In this document: one piece after another, positions 1-8,765 of the stretch | Layout: the number at the start of each line of letters is the position of its first letter | Position numbering within the stretch: position 1 is the stretch's first letter | Source of the DNA: Brasilonema sp. UFV-L1 | GTDB lineage: Bacteria; Cyanobacteriota; Cyanobacteriia; Cyanobacteriales; Nostocaceae | DNA: 64,000 nucleotides | Reading direction: 5' to 3' | NCBI RefSeq assembly: GCF_012912105.1 | Contig: NZ_QMEA01000017.1 | Coordinates: 1 to 64,000, forward strand | Notes under the pieces: generated by a model | What the model was told of the DNA's origin: nothing | The model's input: only the letters and a program-made list of their open reading frames with translations | Database searches by the model: none | Made by a program: the position numbers and the translations under genes

Positions 1-898
1 TTTTGAGAAATCTAACGGCTTGTGTGAGTCCGCGCTTTTCTAAGTAGGCGATCGCCTTATCCACTGGTATCACATCATGACCATGAGTTGAACCTTCGAT
101 ACCTTCAATTCCCACAGCCATCTTGCGTTTGTTGATCAAAGCAACAGGTCCATCGGTCGTCACTGCTTCACAAATGCGACGATATAAATCATCCAAGTCT
201 TCGCCATCTCCTTCATTGACGTTCAGTCCGTGACCAGCTAGTGTCTTACTAACACTAAATCCTGGAAGGTATTCTGAAGGATGTCCGGCGATGGTAACAT
301 CATTATCGTCGATAATGAGCTTCACATTCAGATTCTTCGCAACTGCCAGACGTGCGGCTTCCGCATCGTTACCTTCCTGTTGGGAACCGTCAGATCCAAG
401 ACTAACAACCACCTTATTAGGATTTGCCAGCGCGACACCATTAATGTAAGGCCAAATGTGTCCTAGGCGTCCGGAACTGAACTTCACTCCAGGAGTTAAG
501 CCAAGTTCGGGGTGTCCAGGTAATTTTGCATCAGCTTCACGGTAATGAACAAGTTGTTCAGCACTTAACTCACCATGCAACACAGCCATGAGGTACTGGG
601 TAGCTACGCGGTGTCCAGCCTCATCAAAGAAAATCGGCACGAACTTATCTGGTGCTCCCCGGAATAAGGCATCAAGGATGACCACTTCTGGTACTGTATC
701 ATAAGCACCACCAGTGTGACCGCCTACACCTTTAGCAGCTCCTGTGGCTGTGAAGAAAACAATTGCATCGCGACACAGTTGAATATTAGCTTTTAGTGTC
801 TCCCGTTGCTCATTAGTTAGGGTGGGATTGGCAGGATTTAGTGCTATTTGCTTGTAAGCACCAAGGTTAATAGGAAAGCTAGCTGTAGCAATAGTCAT
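1..898 (-). CDS. Transketolase-like thiamine-diphosphate enzyme, 5' part (runs off left edge)
   Basis: The minus strand is open from the ATG at 898 to the window edge, about 299 codons with no stop. The protein opens MTIATASFPINLGAYK and carries GGHTGGAYDTVPEV, SLGSDGSQQEG, IIDDNDVTIAGHPSEY and STHGHDVIPV. These resemble the N-terminal ThDP/pyrimidine half of transketolase-type enzymes: the GDG-like metal site appears as GSDGSQQEGND, followed by the DDN segment. An AGGA ribosome site lies about 10 bases before the ATG. The 3' half is missing, so I cannot say whether it is a full transketolase or an N-terminal-only family member. A HIP1 octamer lies inside at 48-55. The role inferred is two-carbon ketol transfer in the Calvin or pentose phosphate cycle. 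Confidence 0.8.
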   Translation of the reverse strand, partial: MTIATASFPINLGAYKQIALNPANPTLTNEQRETLKANIQLCRDAIVFFTATGAAKGVGGHTGGAYDTVPEVVILDALFRGAPDKFVPIFFDEAGHRVATQYLMAVLHGELSAEQLVHYREADAKLPGHPELGLTPGVKFSSGRLGHIWPYINGVALANPNKVVVSLGSDGSQQEGNDAEAARLAVAKNLNVKLIIDDNDVTIAGHPSEYLPGFSVSKTLAGHGLNVNEGDGEDLDDLYRRICEAVTTDGPVALINKRKMAVGIEGIEGSTHGHDVIPVDKAIAYLEKRGLTQAVRFLK

Positions 899-1014
899 GG
901 TTGATATTCCTGTATGTAGATGATTGACACAAACACAACCGTCCTCTTTGACGGTACACTGCAACGGGAAACGATATTGTTATGGTTGATGGCAACAAAC
1001 ACTTGCTGCTCAAA

Positions 1015-1125
1015 CATTCACGCATTATGAATTCAAAAGGATTTTTTTGAATGTTAGTGTAGCGTGCCGTAGGCAGCGAATTTTGATAGCGTAGCGTGGC
1101 ACAAAGTGCCATATTTTGAATTTTC
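1015..1125. repeat. Dispersed cyanobacterial repeat (GTAGCGTGCCGTAGGC type)
   Basis: Non-coding stretch with GTAGCGTGCCGTAGGCAGCGAA, followed by a second GCGTAGCGTGGCAC motif and flanked by AATTCAAAA/TTTTGAATT arms. The same core recurs near 31073-31100, and related forms occur near 35250, 56640 and 58600. It is a multi-copy palindromic element, not a gene. Confidence 0.6.
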
Positions 1126-1935
1126 TTTATCGTGACACACAATGTAACTTCACCTATCCACCGCTGCCTTTAGACTGCTTTGAATGGTATTGAAATGCGA
1201 TTTTTCAATAAAATAACACTTCTTCATACATAAGTATAAATGCTCATAACATTTGATGAGCAAGATAAATAAGAAATTTTCAACGATAAAGTCAAGTACG
1301 GTATTACCAAAGAAGAATTCAGGAGTCAGTCGCCAGAATTCAGAATGATTCTGCGCGACTGGTGGATGAATCACGGTTTAAAGCCCCCGATTTCAATCGT
1401 GGAGATCAAAAAATTTCCTTGCTTGCCGAAACCACTTCAGGCATGGGGTATTCTGACCGGAGGCGGAGCTTTCCTTGCTCCGCTCCTGGATTCTGACTTC
1501 TGACTCCTTTTCATAAGTATTTTTTTTCCAACAACTGCACGTCTTCAAACACTAGTCAATTAGGTTGAGCAACTTAATTAAAAAGTTTTTACAAAGATTT
1601 TTGGAATGAATATAAAAGCTTCATGAAGTTAAGAAGAAATTGATATTTTTGGTAGAAAAAGATGCCAATAATATTTCTAGGTGCATACATCGCTCAGAAG
1701 ACTTAAATCTTTAAAGCTTTATCTGAGTGAAAGTAAAAAGTGTTCTTTGACGATATCAGGCGAGAAAAATCCAAAAACTTGCTTGCCCAGAGTAAATCGA
1801 CTGAATAACGGGTGTCTACCGCCAGCAAAAGCTTTTCAAGCTTTTTAAGCGCTGGAATGCTAACGCGACATACAGATACTGACAATCGCTTTGTCAAGTG
1901 TCTTTGCAGCAAACCCGTAATCACAGGAATTTACT
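1126..1935. other. Non-coding stretch with small hairpins
   Basis: No convincing gene. It holds AGTCAGAATTC-type degenerate repeats around 1320-1350 and 1490-1505, and a GC-rich hairpin at 1463-1483 (GCGGAGC, 7-base loop, GCTCCGC). The rest is AT-rich. Short open frames on the minus strand here show no recognisable family signature. Confidence 0.5.
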
Positions 1936-2145
1936 ATGTACAACCAAATGCTTCGGGCTTTCACCAAGACTAGCCTGATGTTGATTGGCTCTCAAAGAGC
2001 AAAGCTCGCTGTCCTGAGTAAAGACGTTACACCAAAAACTAAGGTGATCGTCCTCAACACTACAGAGAACAAAAACACACAAAGTACCAAAGTGTTCATC
2101 TCACATCTAAATACCTCTGGTGTTCTTCTCCCACCAACAGTCTAG
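1936..2145 (+). CDS. Small hypothetical protein (69 aa)
   Basis: ATG with an AGGA ribosome site 8 bases upstream. The product is basic in its first half (MYNQMLRAFTKTSLMLIG) and Thr/Asn-rich later. There is no signal peptide, membrane segment or family I recognise. It stands alone between two non-coding stretches, about 530 bases before the beta-helix gene. It could be a chance frame; the ribosome site is the main reason to keep it. Confidence 0.35.
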   Translation: MYNQMLRAFTKTSLMLIGSQRAKLAVLSKDVTPKTKVIVLNTTENKNTQSTKVFISHLNTSGVLLPPTV

Positions 2146-2671
2146 AAGTCACTCATGAGGAACAACCCAACTCAACAAACAAACCCTAAGTAAAAATCGC
2201 TCTGCTTCTTAACAAGAGTAGGCAAGAGCATCAAGATCAGATGTTTTTACCAAGCTCTATGGTAAGTCTTGTTGTGCGAAGGAAGGAGAATTAAAGAATT
2301 TGCCAAATCCAGAATCTCTCTACGGGCAGAGGGCATTGTTGTGCTCTAACCCAGAACTGGAGGTTGGGAAATCTATGTTCTTAAAGGTAACTAAATCCGC
2401 CTTTGAGCAACACTTCGTACAAATATACCACTAGTTGAGAATGCAACTATCTGTGATGACATCATCAGCACGAGTCTGTATGAGGTGCAACTCATATGAC
2501 CATTTTTTGAATTGTTTTAACCATACCTATTCAGATTATGGTCGAATAGTTGCTGCTGAGGGTGGCTTGATCACACCGATAGCGAGTTGATTTACGTTTA
2601 GACCACTTTGTTGGTCACATTGCTCATCAGTTATTTAGTCAAGACAAACAACAAACAAGGATGGATGAAAC
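2146..2671. other. Non-coding leader region upstream of beta-helix gene
   Basis: No gene seen. The region presumably carries the promoter of the following gene. An AAGGATGGATGAAAC ribosome site lies just before the ATG at 2672. Confidence 0.45.
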
Positions 2672-4858
2672 ATGGGTACTATTACCGTTACCTCTAATGC
2701 TGACAATGGTGCTGGTTCTTTAAGAGAGGCGATCGCTCAAGCACAATCAGGTGATACGATTCAATTTGACTCTAGCCTTGCCAATCAAACCATTACCCTC
2801 ACTTCAGGTCAGCTCACAGTTGATGAAACACTGACTATTGATGGTTCAGGTGCGAATGGTCTCACCATTAGTGGCAATAATGCTAGCCGGATTTTTGATG
2901 TAGTACCTGGCTCAAATTTTAGTTTGCAAAATTTGACCCTTGCCAATGGAAAAGCCAGCGGTACAGGTGAAGATGGTTCTGGAGGCGCAATTCGGACAAT
3001 TAGTAGTGATCAGCTGACCACACTCAATGTAGAGAACAGTAGATTTATAGATAACTCCTCTTCTGGATTAGGAGGAGGTGCGATTTGGTCAGGTTTTAAG
3101 ACTGCTAACACCGTTACTAACAGTGTGTTTGAGGGAAATGACAGTACTGCTGGTAAAAACGAACGCGGTGGTGGTGCGATCGCCGTGAATACTAACAGTA
3201 CTCTCACCGTGAAAAGTAGTGAATTCAATAATAACAAAGGAACTAATGGCGGTGCAATTAACACTGTGTTGAGCACACTAACAGTAGAAGACTCTACTTT
3301 CCGCAATAATGACTCAACCGCTGGAGGTCCGATAGGTCCCCATACTATAGGTTACGGTGGTGCCATCTATACTGATGGAGCGAATGCTTCTGGACCAAAT
3401 TACGATTATGGTCCTGTAGGGGGCACAATTACCATTCGTGATAGCTATTTTGAGGGCAACAAAGCTGCAGGACAAGGGGGAGGACTGCTTCTGTATGCTT
3501 ATCCCCCAGACAAAATCATTGTTGAAAATTCCACAATTACTAACAATGAGGTTGTCGAGGATAGTCAAGGTGATTCACTCGGCGGTGGTCTGCGAATTGG
3601 TAATGCTGATTTTACCGTCAATAACACCACTATCACAGATAATCGCGCCTTGGACCAAGGTGGTGGTTTGTGGGTAGGAGAACAATCATCAGGTACCATT
3701 AGCAACAGTACCTTCACTGGTAACCGAGCTGAGAGTGCTGACGGCAAAGATGGTCTTGGTGGAGCAATCACTTTGGCTAATGGCTCTAATCCCGTCACCA
3801 TTGAGGGTACAACCGTTGCTAACAACTACGCTGGTTGGCAAGGTGGAGGTATTTCTGGAGGAGGTTCATCCACCACTGTGACAAACTCAACCTTTGCAGA
3901 TAACGTTGCTTACAATGGAGGTAATAATTGGAATATCAAAAACCAAGTTACTAACCAACTCAGCGATGGTGGCGGAAATACCCAATGGCCAGCCAAAAAC
4001 GCGAATGATCCTACTGACCTTAATGTCACAGAGTCTATTAATATTGCACAGCGTGATTTGAGTAATTTACAAAACACTGCTAGTGGTAATGACTCTAGCG
4101 TTGGTACGACGAGTAACACCATTGCACCATCTGTTACTGACAATACCTTGAGTGACGGTAGTTCTAATATTGGACAGCCTGATTCGAGTAATTTGCAAAA
4201 CACTGCTCAAAGCGCAGGAAATTCTGTGACTGGCGATGACTCTAGCGTTGGTACGACGAGTAACACCATTGCACCATCTGTTACTGACAATACCTTGAGT
4301 GACGGTAGTTCTGTAGATTCCACAGGCAACAATACCTATGTAGACTCAATAAGCAACACTACTGCCGTAGACCCTACAGGTAACAGTGTCAATAATAGTC
4401 TGACCCCTGTCGTTTTTGGTGAAAATAGCTCTAACGATGGTTCGGATACTAGTCTGACTCAAGTACCTACCAGTAATGATGGCTCTTACAGCAGTAATCC
4501 TGCAGTCACTATCGGTAGCGATTCCCTGCTCTGTGGTAATATCACTGCAAACGATAATCTCTACAACGGTCTTAGCCAAGACACTCTTACACAAAGCGAG
4601 GGTATTAACAACTCTACGCTCACTCCAGGTCAAGGTTCTGAGTTGAGTTCTAACTTGAACTCTGGACAAGACTATGTGAGTTTGTTGGACACTATTAGTC
4701 CAAGTCAATTGTCATTCAGCCAGCCAGGTCAAGATAGCTGGAACAAAGACAACACTCAGCTTCAGTCACCAACAAGCTTGGAAAGCGCCAACACTTCGAC
4801 ACTTACGGGTAATCCCCAATATCTGCCAGGACAAAATTACTCAAGTTCGGTCGTGTAA
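2672..4858 (+). CDS. Secreted right-handed beta-helix repeat protein with Ser/Asn/Thr-rich tail
   Basis: 728 residues. The N-terminus (ITVTSNADNGAGSLREAI) is the opening typical of CSLREA / polymorphic-outer-membrane-type beta-helix proteins. Residues about 1-430 hold repeated GGAI, GGGL, NSTFTGN and TNN turns that would stack as a parallel beta-helix. From about 440 the sequence becomes low-complexity and rich in Ser, Asn, Thr, Gly and Asp. It contains a 49-residue tandem duplication (SSVGTTSNTIAPSVTDNTL occurs twice). There is no classical N-terminal signal peptide; cyanobacterial proteins of this type are often exported by C-terminal type I signals, which is inference here. Likely a surface or extracellular structural or adhesive protein; the function is not assigned. 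It stands alone, and a strong hairpin follows at 4915. Confidence 0.75.
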   Translation: MGTITVTSNADNGAGSLREAIAQAQSGDTIQFDSSLANQTITLTSGQLTVDETLTIDGSGANGLTISGNNASRIFDVVPGSNFSLQNLTLANGKASGTGEDGSGGAIRTISSDQLTTLNVENSRFIDNSSSGLGGGAIWSGFKTANTVTNSVFEGNDSTAGKNERGGGAIAVNTNSTLTVKSSEFNNNKGTNGGAINTVLSTLTVEDSTFRNNDSTAGGPIGPHTIGYGGAIYTDGANASGPNYDYGPVGGTITIRDSYFEGNKAAGQGGGLLLYAYPPDKIIVENSTITNNEVVEDSQGDSLGGGLRIGNADFTVNNTTITDNRALDQGGGLWVGEQSSGTISNSTFTGNRAESADGKDGLGGAITLANGSNPVTIEGTTVANNYAGWQGGGISGGGSSTTVTNSTFADNVAYNGGNNWNIKNQVTNQLSDGGGNTQWPAKNANDPTDLNVTESINIAQRDLSNLQNTASGNDSSVGTTSNTIAPSVTDNTLSDGSSNIGQPDSSNLQNTAQSAGNSVTGDDSSVGTTSNTIAPSVTDNTLSDGSSVDSTGNNTYVDSISNTTAVDPTGNSVNNSLTPVVFGENSSNDGSDTSLTQVPTSNDGSYSSNPAVTIGSDSLLCGNITANDNLYNGLSQDTLTQSEGINNSTLTPGQGSELSSNLNSGQDYVSLLDTISPSQLSFSQPGQDSWNKDNTQLQSPTSLESANTSTLTGNPQYLPGQNYSSSVV
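4091..4312 (+). repeat. Tandem in-frame duplication, 147-bp period
   Basis: The 75-base block at 4091-4165 is repeated without change at 4238-4312. The spacer also matches: a GAGTAATTTACAAAACACTGC-like block at 4060 recurs near 4186. The period of 147 bases equals 49 codons, so the frame is kept. Confidence 0.9.
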
Positions 4859-4914
4859 ACGTGTCACGTGCTGGGTAAATCACTGTCTATGATGACAGAT
4901 ACCTGATGCTCATT

Positions 4915-4963
4915 GATATTTTTAGAAATCAAGTTTTTAAACAACTTGGTTTCTAAAAATATC
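4915..4963. terminator. Long hairpin downstream of beta-helix gene
   Basis: GATATTTTTAGAAA (4915-4928) pairs perfectly with TTTCTAAAAATATC (4950-4963). The inner bases continue to pair (TCAAGTT with AACTTGG), leaving a 7-base loop. The stem is about 21 bp. No pure T run follows, so it may be a terminator or a small palindromic element. Confidence 0.5.
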
Positions 4964-4969
4964 TTCGTT

Positions 4970-5373
4970 TCTAATCATCGTCTTTCGGGCAAGGCAAAGA
5001 CCAGAGGAGCCACTGCGGTCTTGAGGTTTCACGCGCTTGTGCTTCAGTTGGGAAACCCCACCAACGCACGCGACTTGGGCGGACAGGTGCGCGACTGTCG
5101 GGAAACCCTCTTCTATAACTCTGGACAGGTAGAAACTAAGGTGAAATAATTTAAGTATATTTTGCCAGCAATTGCAACTGTTGAGTCAAACACTCGTCGT
5201 CTTTGAAAAGTATAACAACTAAAAAAATCAGTGTTCTTCCCGTTTTCAATTTCTAATAAAAAGCTATGATTTGAAAAGGGATGTTTTTATTCTACTATAC
5301 TTTTACTATATATATTAACTCAAAGATAAGATTGCTAAGTAACTGCAACTGAGTCGAGTGAACGATAACAGCT
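4970..5373. other. Non-coding stretch with GGGAAACC repeat
   Basis: Holds a dispersed-repeat-like block at about 4980-5110, with GTTGGGAAACCCC and TGTCGGGAAACCCTC as paired motifs, then AT-rich DNA up to the TonB-like gene. The 78-codon frame across the repeat is not accepted as a gene. Confidence 0.45.
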
Positions 5374-7230
5374 ATGTCCTACGTCTCCTTCCTGAGAAAT
5401 ATACCAGAATTCTTAAGCCAGCCTACTGGGATAGCAGCCGTAGCATCTCTTGGCATTCACGGTGCTATTGCCTTTCTCCTGCCGATAGTGCCAATGAGTT
5501 CTAAAGCAAAGCAGGAACCATCATCAAAAAGCAGTGTTGGAGTTGTTGAATTAAGTCAGGCAGAAAAAAACCGTCTGCCACAACCGGGCACACCACAACT
5601 TTCTTTACAACCTCCAGTACCCGTATTACCACAAATTCCTCCATCAAACTTTGCTAATCAATCAACGACTCCATCATCATTAGCTTCTGTACCACCATCT
5701 GCGTCTTCTACTGCTCTGATATTACCCCCGCTTCCTAAAACGAATAACACTCCTCTAACATTACCCCCACTTCCTAAAACGAACAACGTAGCCATTGCTT
5801 CTTTGCCTAAAAGTCAGTCTTTACCAATTCTTTCTAAGAAAGATTTACCACCTGAGCCATCCTTAAGTGCAAAAGTCAGACCGCTACCTCGTTATCCAGA
5901 AAAGGTACAATTAGGAGAAACTAAGCCACTGGAGTCTTCTAAGATTCCTTACAATGTTCCTCCAGTGCAAGCAGCGAACATTCCTCAAGAACAACAGGAA
6001 CTCGTTAACACCTCTGCTCCTGGTTATCCAGATCAGATGCCTACATCAGCTGAAGGTAGCAGCGCTACCCAAACTACTGAGGCTGGTAATGAGGTACCAC
6101 AAGTTGCGAACAACCAACAGCTTGTCACACCTGTTGTCCAACCTCCACAAGTTGGGGATAACAGCATCGCTCTAAGAGGGCAAAGCTTCCCGCAATTACC
6201 GCAAGGTTCTAGTATCCAAGCTCCTGAGTTACCTCCACTCGCAACTGCGCGATCGCTCTCAACACCTAATAAAACTTTTGCAGAACGTGTCACTGAAGCT
6301 AAAAGCCAATATCCTGACTTAGAAACGAGACAGCCTATCGCTGCAACAGTTGATGCTAAAACAGCAGAAGAAGGCAAAGTAGAAGGTGATTTGGTAGTCA
6401 ATCGCGAAGGTCAAGTGGAGTCGATAGAATTCCATAATAATTCCGTCGCATCTGATTTAAAAACATCTGTTAGGGAATATTTCAGAGAGTATTTTCAAAA
6501 AAATCCAGTGCAGGCAAATGGTAAGCCTAAGCTTTACCCGTTTAACATTTCGTTTAAGCCTAACAACAACATTTCTAAAACTCCTGCATCAGAACTGTCA
6601 ACCTCCTCTCTAGTGACTCAAACACAACCAGTAACCGCTGCACAACGAAGTTTAATTCAACGTTTGCGCTCAGCTCCAGTGAATGCGCAGGTTTCTCAAG
6701 AGCCAAAAAAAGTTAATCTGGTTTCTCAAGAGCCAAAAAAAGTTAATCTGGCTGAGCGTTTGCGTCCAGTCGAAGTCAATTTCAAACCATCCAAAGAACC
6801 GCAAAAACTTAACTTGACTGAGCGTTCTAGTTCATCGTCAATTCGCCAACAAGTCTCCCAAACTCAAACCGAATCTAAACCGCAGGCAAATCAAGAACAA
6901 CAAACATCACGACGGCGACGAGTGATGATCACTCAGAGTACCTCTGCACCACAAGCGAGTCCAGAACAAACTTCTAGACAACAAGTTGTTATTAGGCAAT
7001 CTGCATCTTCTTCACAAACTGATAAAGAACAACAAACATCACAACAGCAGGTTGTTGTCAAGCAGAGTACCTCTGCACCACAAGCAAGTCCAGAACAAAC
7101 TTCTCAACAAGAAGTCAGTAGCAATCAGCCTTCTGCTTCTGGTGAAACAAGTAAAAAATTACTACAACAGTTGCGTCAAATTAGAGACAAAAGACAAAGT
7201 GACAATCAGGGTGACAATCAGGAAAAATAA
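5374..7230 (+). CDS. TonB-like energy-transducer protein with repetitive Gln/Ser-rich tail
   Basis: 618 residues. One hydrophobic segment lies near the N-terminus (about residues 18-40, AAVASLGIHGAIAFLLPIV), followed by a long Pro-rich spacer (about 50-310, with LPPLPKTNN repeated). That is the usual TonB layout of an inner-membrane anchor plus periplasmic linker. Residues about 325-395 (EGKVEGDLVVNREGQVESIEF to LYPFNISFKPN) resemble a small TonB C-terminal domain. The last 220 residues are unusual: a Gln/Ser/Pro-rich extension built partly from tandem duplications. It probably couples inner-membrane energy to outer-membrane transporters, perhaps the receptor at 61.3 kb; this is inference. 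No exbB or exbD lies nearby. It converges on petJ across a shared terminator. Confidence 0.6.
   Translation: MSYVSFLRNIPEFLSQPTGIAAVASLGIHGAIAFLLPIVPMSSKAKQEPSSKSSVGVVELSQAEKNRLPQPGTPQLSLQPPVPVLPQIPPSNFANQSTTPSSLASVPPSASSTALILPPLPKTNNTPLTLPPLPKTNNVAIASLPKSQSLPILSKKDLPPEPSLSAKVRPLPRYPEKVQLGETKPLESSKIPYNVPPVQAANIPQEQQELVNTSAPGYPDQMPTSAEGSSATQTTEAGNEVPQVANNQQLVTPVVQPPQVGDNSIALRGQSFPQLPQGSSIQAPELPPLATARSLSTPNKTFAERVTEAKSQYPDLETRQPIAATVDAKTAEEGKVEGDLVVNREGQVESIEFHNNSVASDLKTSVREYFREYFQKNPVQANGKPKLYPFNISFKPNNNISKTPASELSTSSLVTQTQPVTAAQRSLIQRLRSAPVNAQVSQEPKKVNLVSQEPKKVNLAERLRPVEVNFKPSKEPQKLNLTERSSSSSIRQQVSQTQTESKPQANQEQQTSRRRRVMITQSTSAPQASPEQTSRQQVVIRQSASSSQTDKEQQTSQQQVVVKQSTSAPQASPEQTSQQEVSSNQPSASGETSKKLLQQLRQIRDKRQSDNQGDNQEK
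6691..6750 (+). repeat. Perfect 30-bp tandem repeat inside TonB-like gene
   Basis: Bases 6691-6720 are repeated exactly at 6721-6750, each copy encoding VSQEPKKVNL. A third, diverged protein copy (KEPQKLNL) follows at about 6795. Confidence 0.9.
6934..7104 (+). repeat. 129-bp period repeat inside TonB-like gene
   Basis: The 42-base block at 6934-6975 recurs at 7063-7104 with one base change. It encodes QSTSAPQASPEQTS twice. The period is 43 codons, so the frame is kept. Confidence 0.85.
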
Positions 7231-7307
7231 AAACTAGTGCAAATAGTCAGAAGAATTTTACTAAATAAAAGTAACTCAATTTAAAATTCCTTGGCTGACT
7301 TCCCAAC

Positions 7308-7339
7308 AAAAAACCCTCTGGTATTTCAGAGGGTTTTTT
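7308..7339. terminator. Bidirectional terminator between TonB-like gene and petJ
   Basis: AAAAAACCCTCTG (7308-7320), GTATTT loop, CAGAGGGTTTTTT (7327-7339). It is a perfect 13-bp stem with a T run on either strand, placed between two convergent genes. A textbook rho-independent, two-way terminator. Confidence 0.9.
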
Positions 7340-7343
7340 ACTT

Positions 7344-7697
7344 CTAGCTATCTTGCCAATCTTGCTCCGCTTTTTGGAAAACGTAAGCAGCGACTTCTAA
7401 AATCTCCTGTTCACTTAACTTACTCTTGAATGCGGGCATCGCGTTTTTACCATTTTGTATCTGGTAGATAATCGATTGCATTGAGTCTGTATCATAATCC
7501 TTCAGGTACTTTGATAAAGCGTCCTTTTTCAAAGTTTTTTCACTAATAAGGATATTACCACCACCTATGTGACAAGAAGAGCAGTTAGAATTAAAGATTT
7601 TGGCTCCGTTAGATATTTCGGCGGCAAATACTAAATCAATAAATGTAAATTGGAATAAGGCGATCGCCAAGAAAGCTATAAATACAACTATTCTCAA
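7344..7697 (-). CDS. petJ: Cytochrome c6
   Basis: 117 residues. The signal peptide (MRIVVFIAFLAIALFQFTF) is followed by a mature domain with haem motif CSSCH, the GGGN stretch after it, TLKKDAL, and the axial methionine in NAMPAF. A glutamine is present in the IIYQIQNGK segment, as in high-potential c6 rather than c6B/c6C forms. It acts in the thylakoid lumen, carrying electrons from cytochrome b6f to photosystem I as an alternative to plastocyanin. The start codon is TTG at 7697, with AAGGAG 7 bases upstream; no ATG lies in a suitable place. Next to petE, its functional replacement under copper, so copper-dependent reciprocal control is likely but not shown here. Confidence 0.93.
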   Translation of the reverse strand: MRIVVFIAFLAIALFQFTFIDLVFAAEISNGAKIFNSNCSSCHIGGGNILISEKTLKKDALSKYLKDYDTDSMQSIIYQIQNGKNAMPAFKSKLSEQEILEVAAYVFQKAEQDWQDS

Positions 7698-8045
7698 GAA
7701 ATTCTCCTTGCAACTAGCCTCCAGTCACTCAAAAAATAGTCTTCAGTCACTATTGTAAGGCTGTCAGAAGTCGGAAAAGAACTAATTTTTGATACAGTTG
7801 CTAACTCTCAAGTGCGAATACACCCTCATGCTCCAAACTGCTCATAAATCACGAGATCATTTTTTTGATTGAAATATAAATTTTCTCAAGATTCGCGGTG
7901 ACCTGTTTATCCATCTTTGTTGCAACTAACATCATAGACGAGGATAAAACTTGTCACCGCTGATAACCCAGTTATTAGGGCGTATTATTTCATTGGATTA
8001 CTTTGAAGTTGCAGGACAAAATGTTTCTTGTCAACAACGTTACAG
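7698..8045. other. petJ-petE intergenic region
   Basis: 348 bases without a gene. It should hold the petJ promoter and the end of the petE transcript. An 8-bp inverted repeat (GCGGTGAC at 7895 and GTCACCGC at 7953) is separated by 50 bases, which is weak support for any structure. Confidence 0.4.
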
Positions 8046-8465
8046 TTAGCCTTGGACAGTCACTTTACCAACCATACCTGCACCACGGTGAGGTTCACAG
8101 TAGAAGGTATATTCACCAGCAGGCGTATCTGCAGGGAAAGTGGTTTTTGTTTTTTGACCAGGACTCATCATCAACTTCTTGTGAGACAAATCCACGGCTA
8201 TCTTAGCACTTTTTGCGGGATTTTTGGCCTTATCAAACACAACATTATGAGGAGGAACTTTGTTGTTCAACCATTCAATGGTGTCGCCTGGTTTAATCGT
8301 CAGATTCTTTGGCTCAAACTGTAACATTCCTTTATCTGTACCCAGTTTGACGGTGTAAGTCTCAGCTGCAGCATTGGGAGCAAAAACAGCAAAGCTACTA
8401 ACAACTAAAAAAATTGTTAATAACGCTAGACCAAAGCGCCGTAAACTTGACGCAATCATTGTCAT
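8046..8465 (-). CDS. petE: Plastocyanin precursor
   Basis: 139 residues. The twin-start N-terminus is MTMIASSLRRFG, with signal peptide ending APNAAA, then the mature domain from ETYTVKLG. The copper ligands are visible: His in PPHNVVF, then Cys, His and Met in YCEPHRGAGM. Lumenal blue-copper protein carrying electrons from cytochrome b6f to photosystem I. Translation could start at the first ATG (8465) or two codons later. It lies between petJ and psbV, all on the minus strand. A palindrome about 65 bases upstream may be an operator. Confidence 0.97.
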   Translation of the reverse strand: MTMIASSLRRFGLALLTIFLVVSSFAVFAPNAAAETYTVKLGTDKGMLQFEPKNLTIKPGDTIEWLNNKVPPHNVVFDKAKNPAKSAKIAVDLSHKKLMMSPGQKTKTTFPADTPAGEYTFYCEPHRGAGMVGKVTVQG

Positions 8466-8528
8466 GGCTCTCTCCTAAACAACAACATTTATTTTCCTTA
8501 TTCATTTTAAATAAAATTAGGCCTAAAT

Positions 8529-8543
8529 ATGACAACATGTCAT
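8529..8543. promoter_or_regulatory. Palindrome upstream of petE, candidate operator
   Basis: ATGACA-ACA-TGTCAT: two 6-base arms with a 3-base centre, 64 bases before the petE start. Its ACA...TGT core resembles sites of BlaI/CopY-type repressors, the family to which the copper regulator PetR belongs. The link to PetR is inference. Confidence 0.35.
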
Positions 8544-8700
8544 AGATACAAAAGATTCTCAATAATGATGACTTTTATAGATAAAGAACGCCCAAAAAAT
8601 CGGCACGCTGTCAATGCCCGTAGGGCTTTGTTGTAAGGGAGTCACGGGTGTGAGGGGGTCACAGGTGTACGGGAATATAGAGAATAAGAAAATAAATGCA

Positions 8701-8746
8701 TTTCTCCTATACCCCTACACCCCTACACCCCTACACCCCTACACTC
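8701..8746. repeat. Short tandem repeat (ACCCCTAC units)
   Basis: At least four successive copies of a 7-8 base ACCCCTAC unit lie between petE and psbV. Tandem repeats of this size are typical of Nostocales intergenic DNA. A diverged GTG-rich stretch precedes it at about 8640-8675. Confidence 0.75.
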
Positions 8747-8765
8747 CTTTCTCAGTCAACTGGTT

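Noticed and set aside
3010-4708. Several minus-strand open frames opposite the beta-helix gene
   Set aside because: They mirror the low-complexity repeats of the plus-strand gene, have no ribosome sites and no family signature.
4913-5149. 78-codon plus-strand frame after the beta-helix gene
   Set aside because: It runs across the hairpin and a GGGAAACC dispersed repeat; the product is repeat-derived and has no ribosome site.
7895-7960. 8-bp inverted repeat between petE and petJ as a terminator or riboswitch
   Set aside because: The arms are short and 50 bases apart, with no T run and no known riboswitch core.
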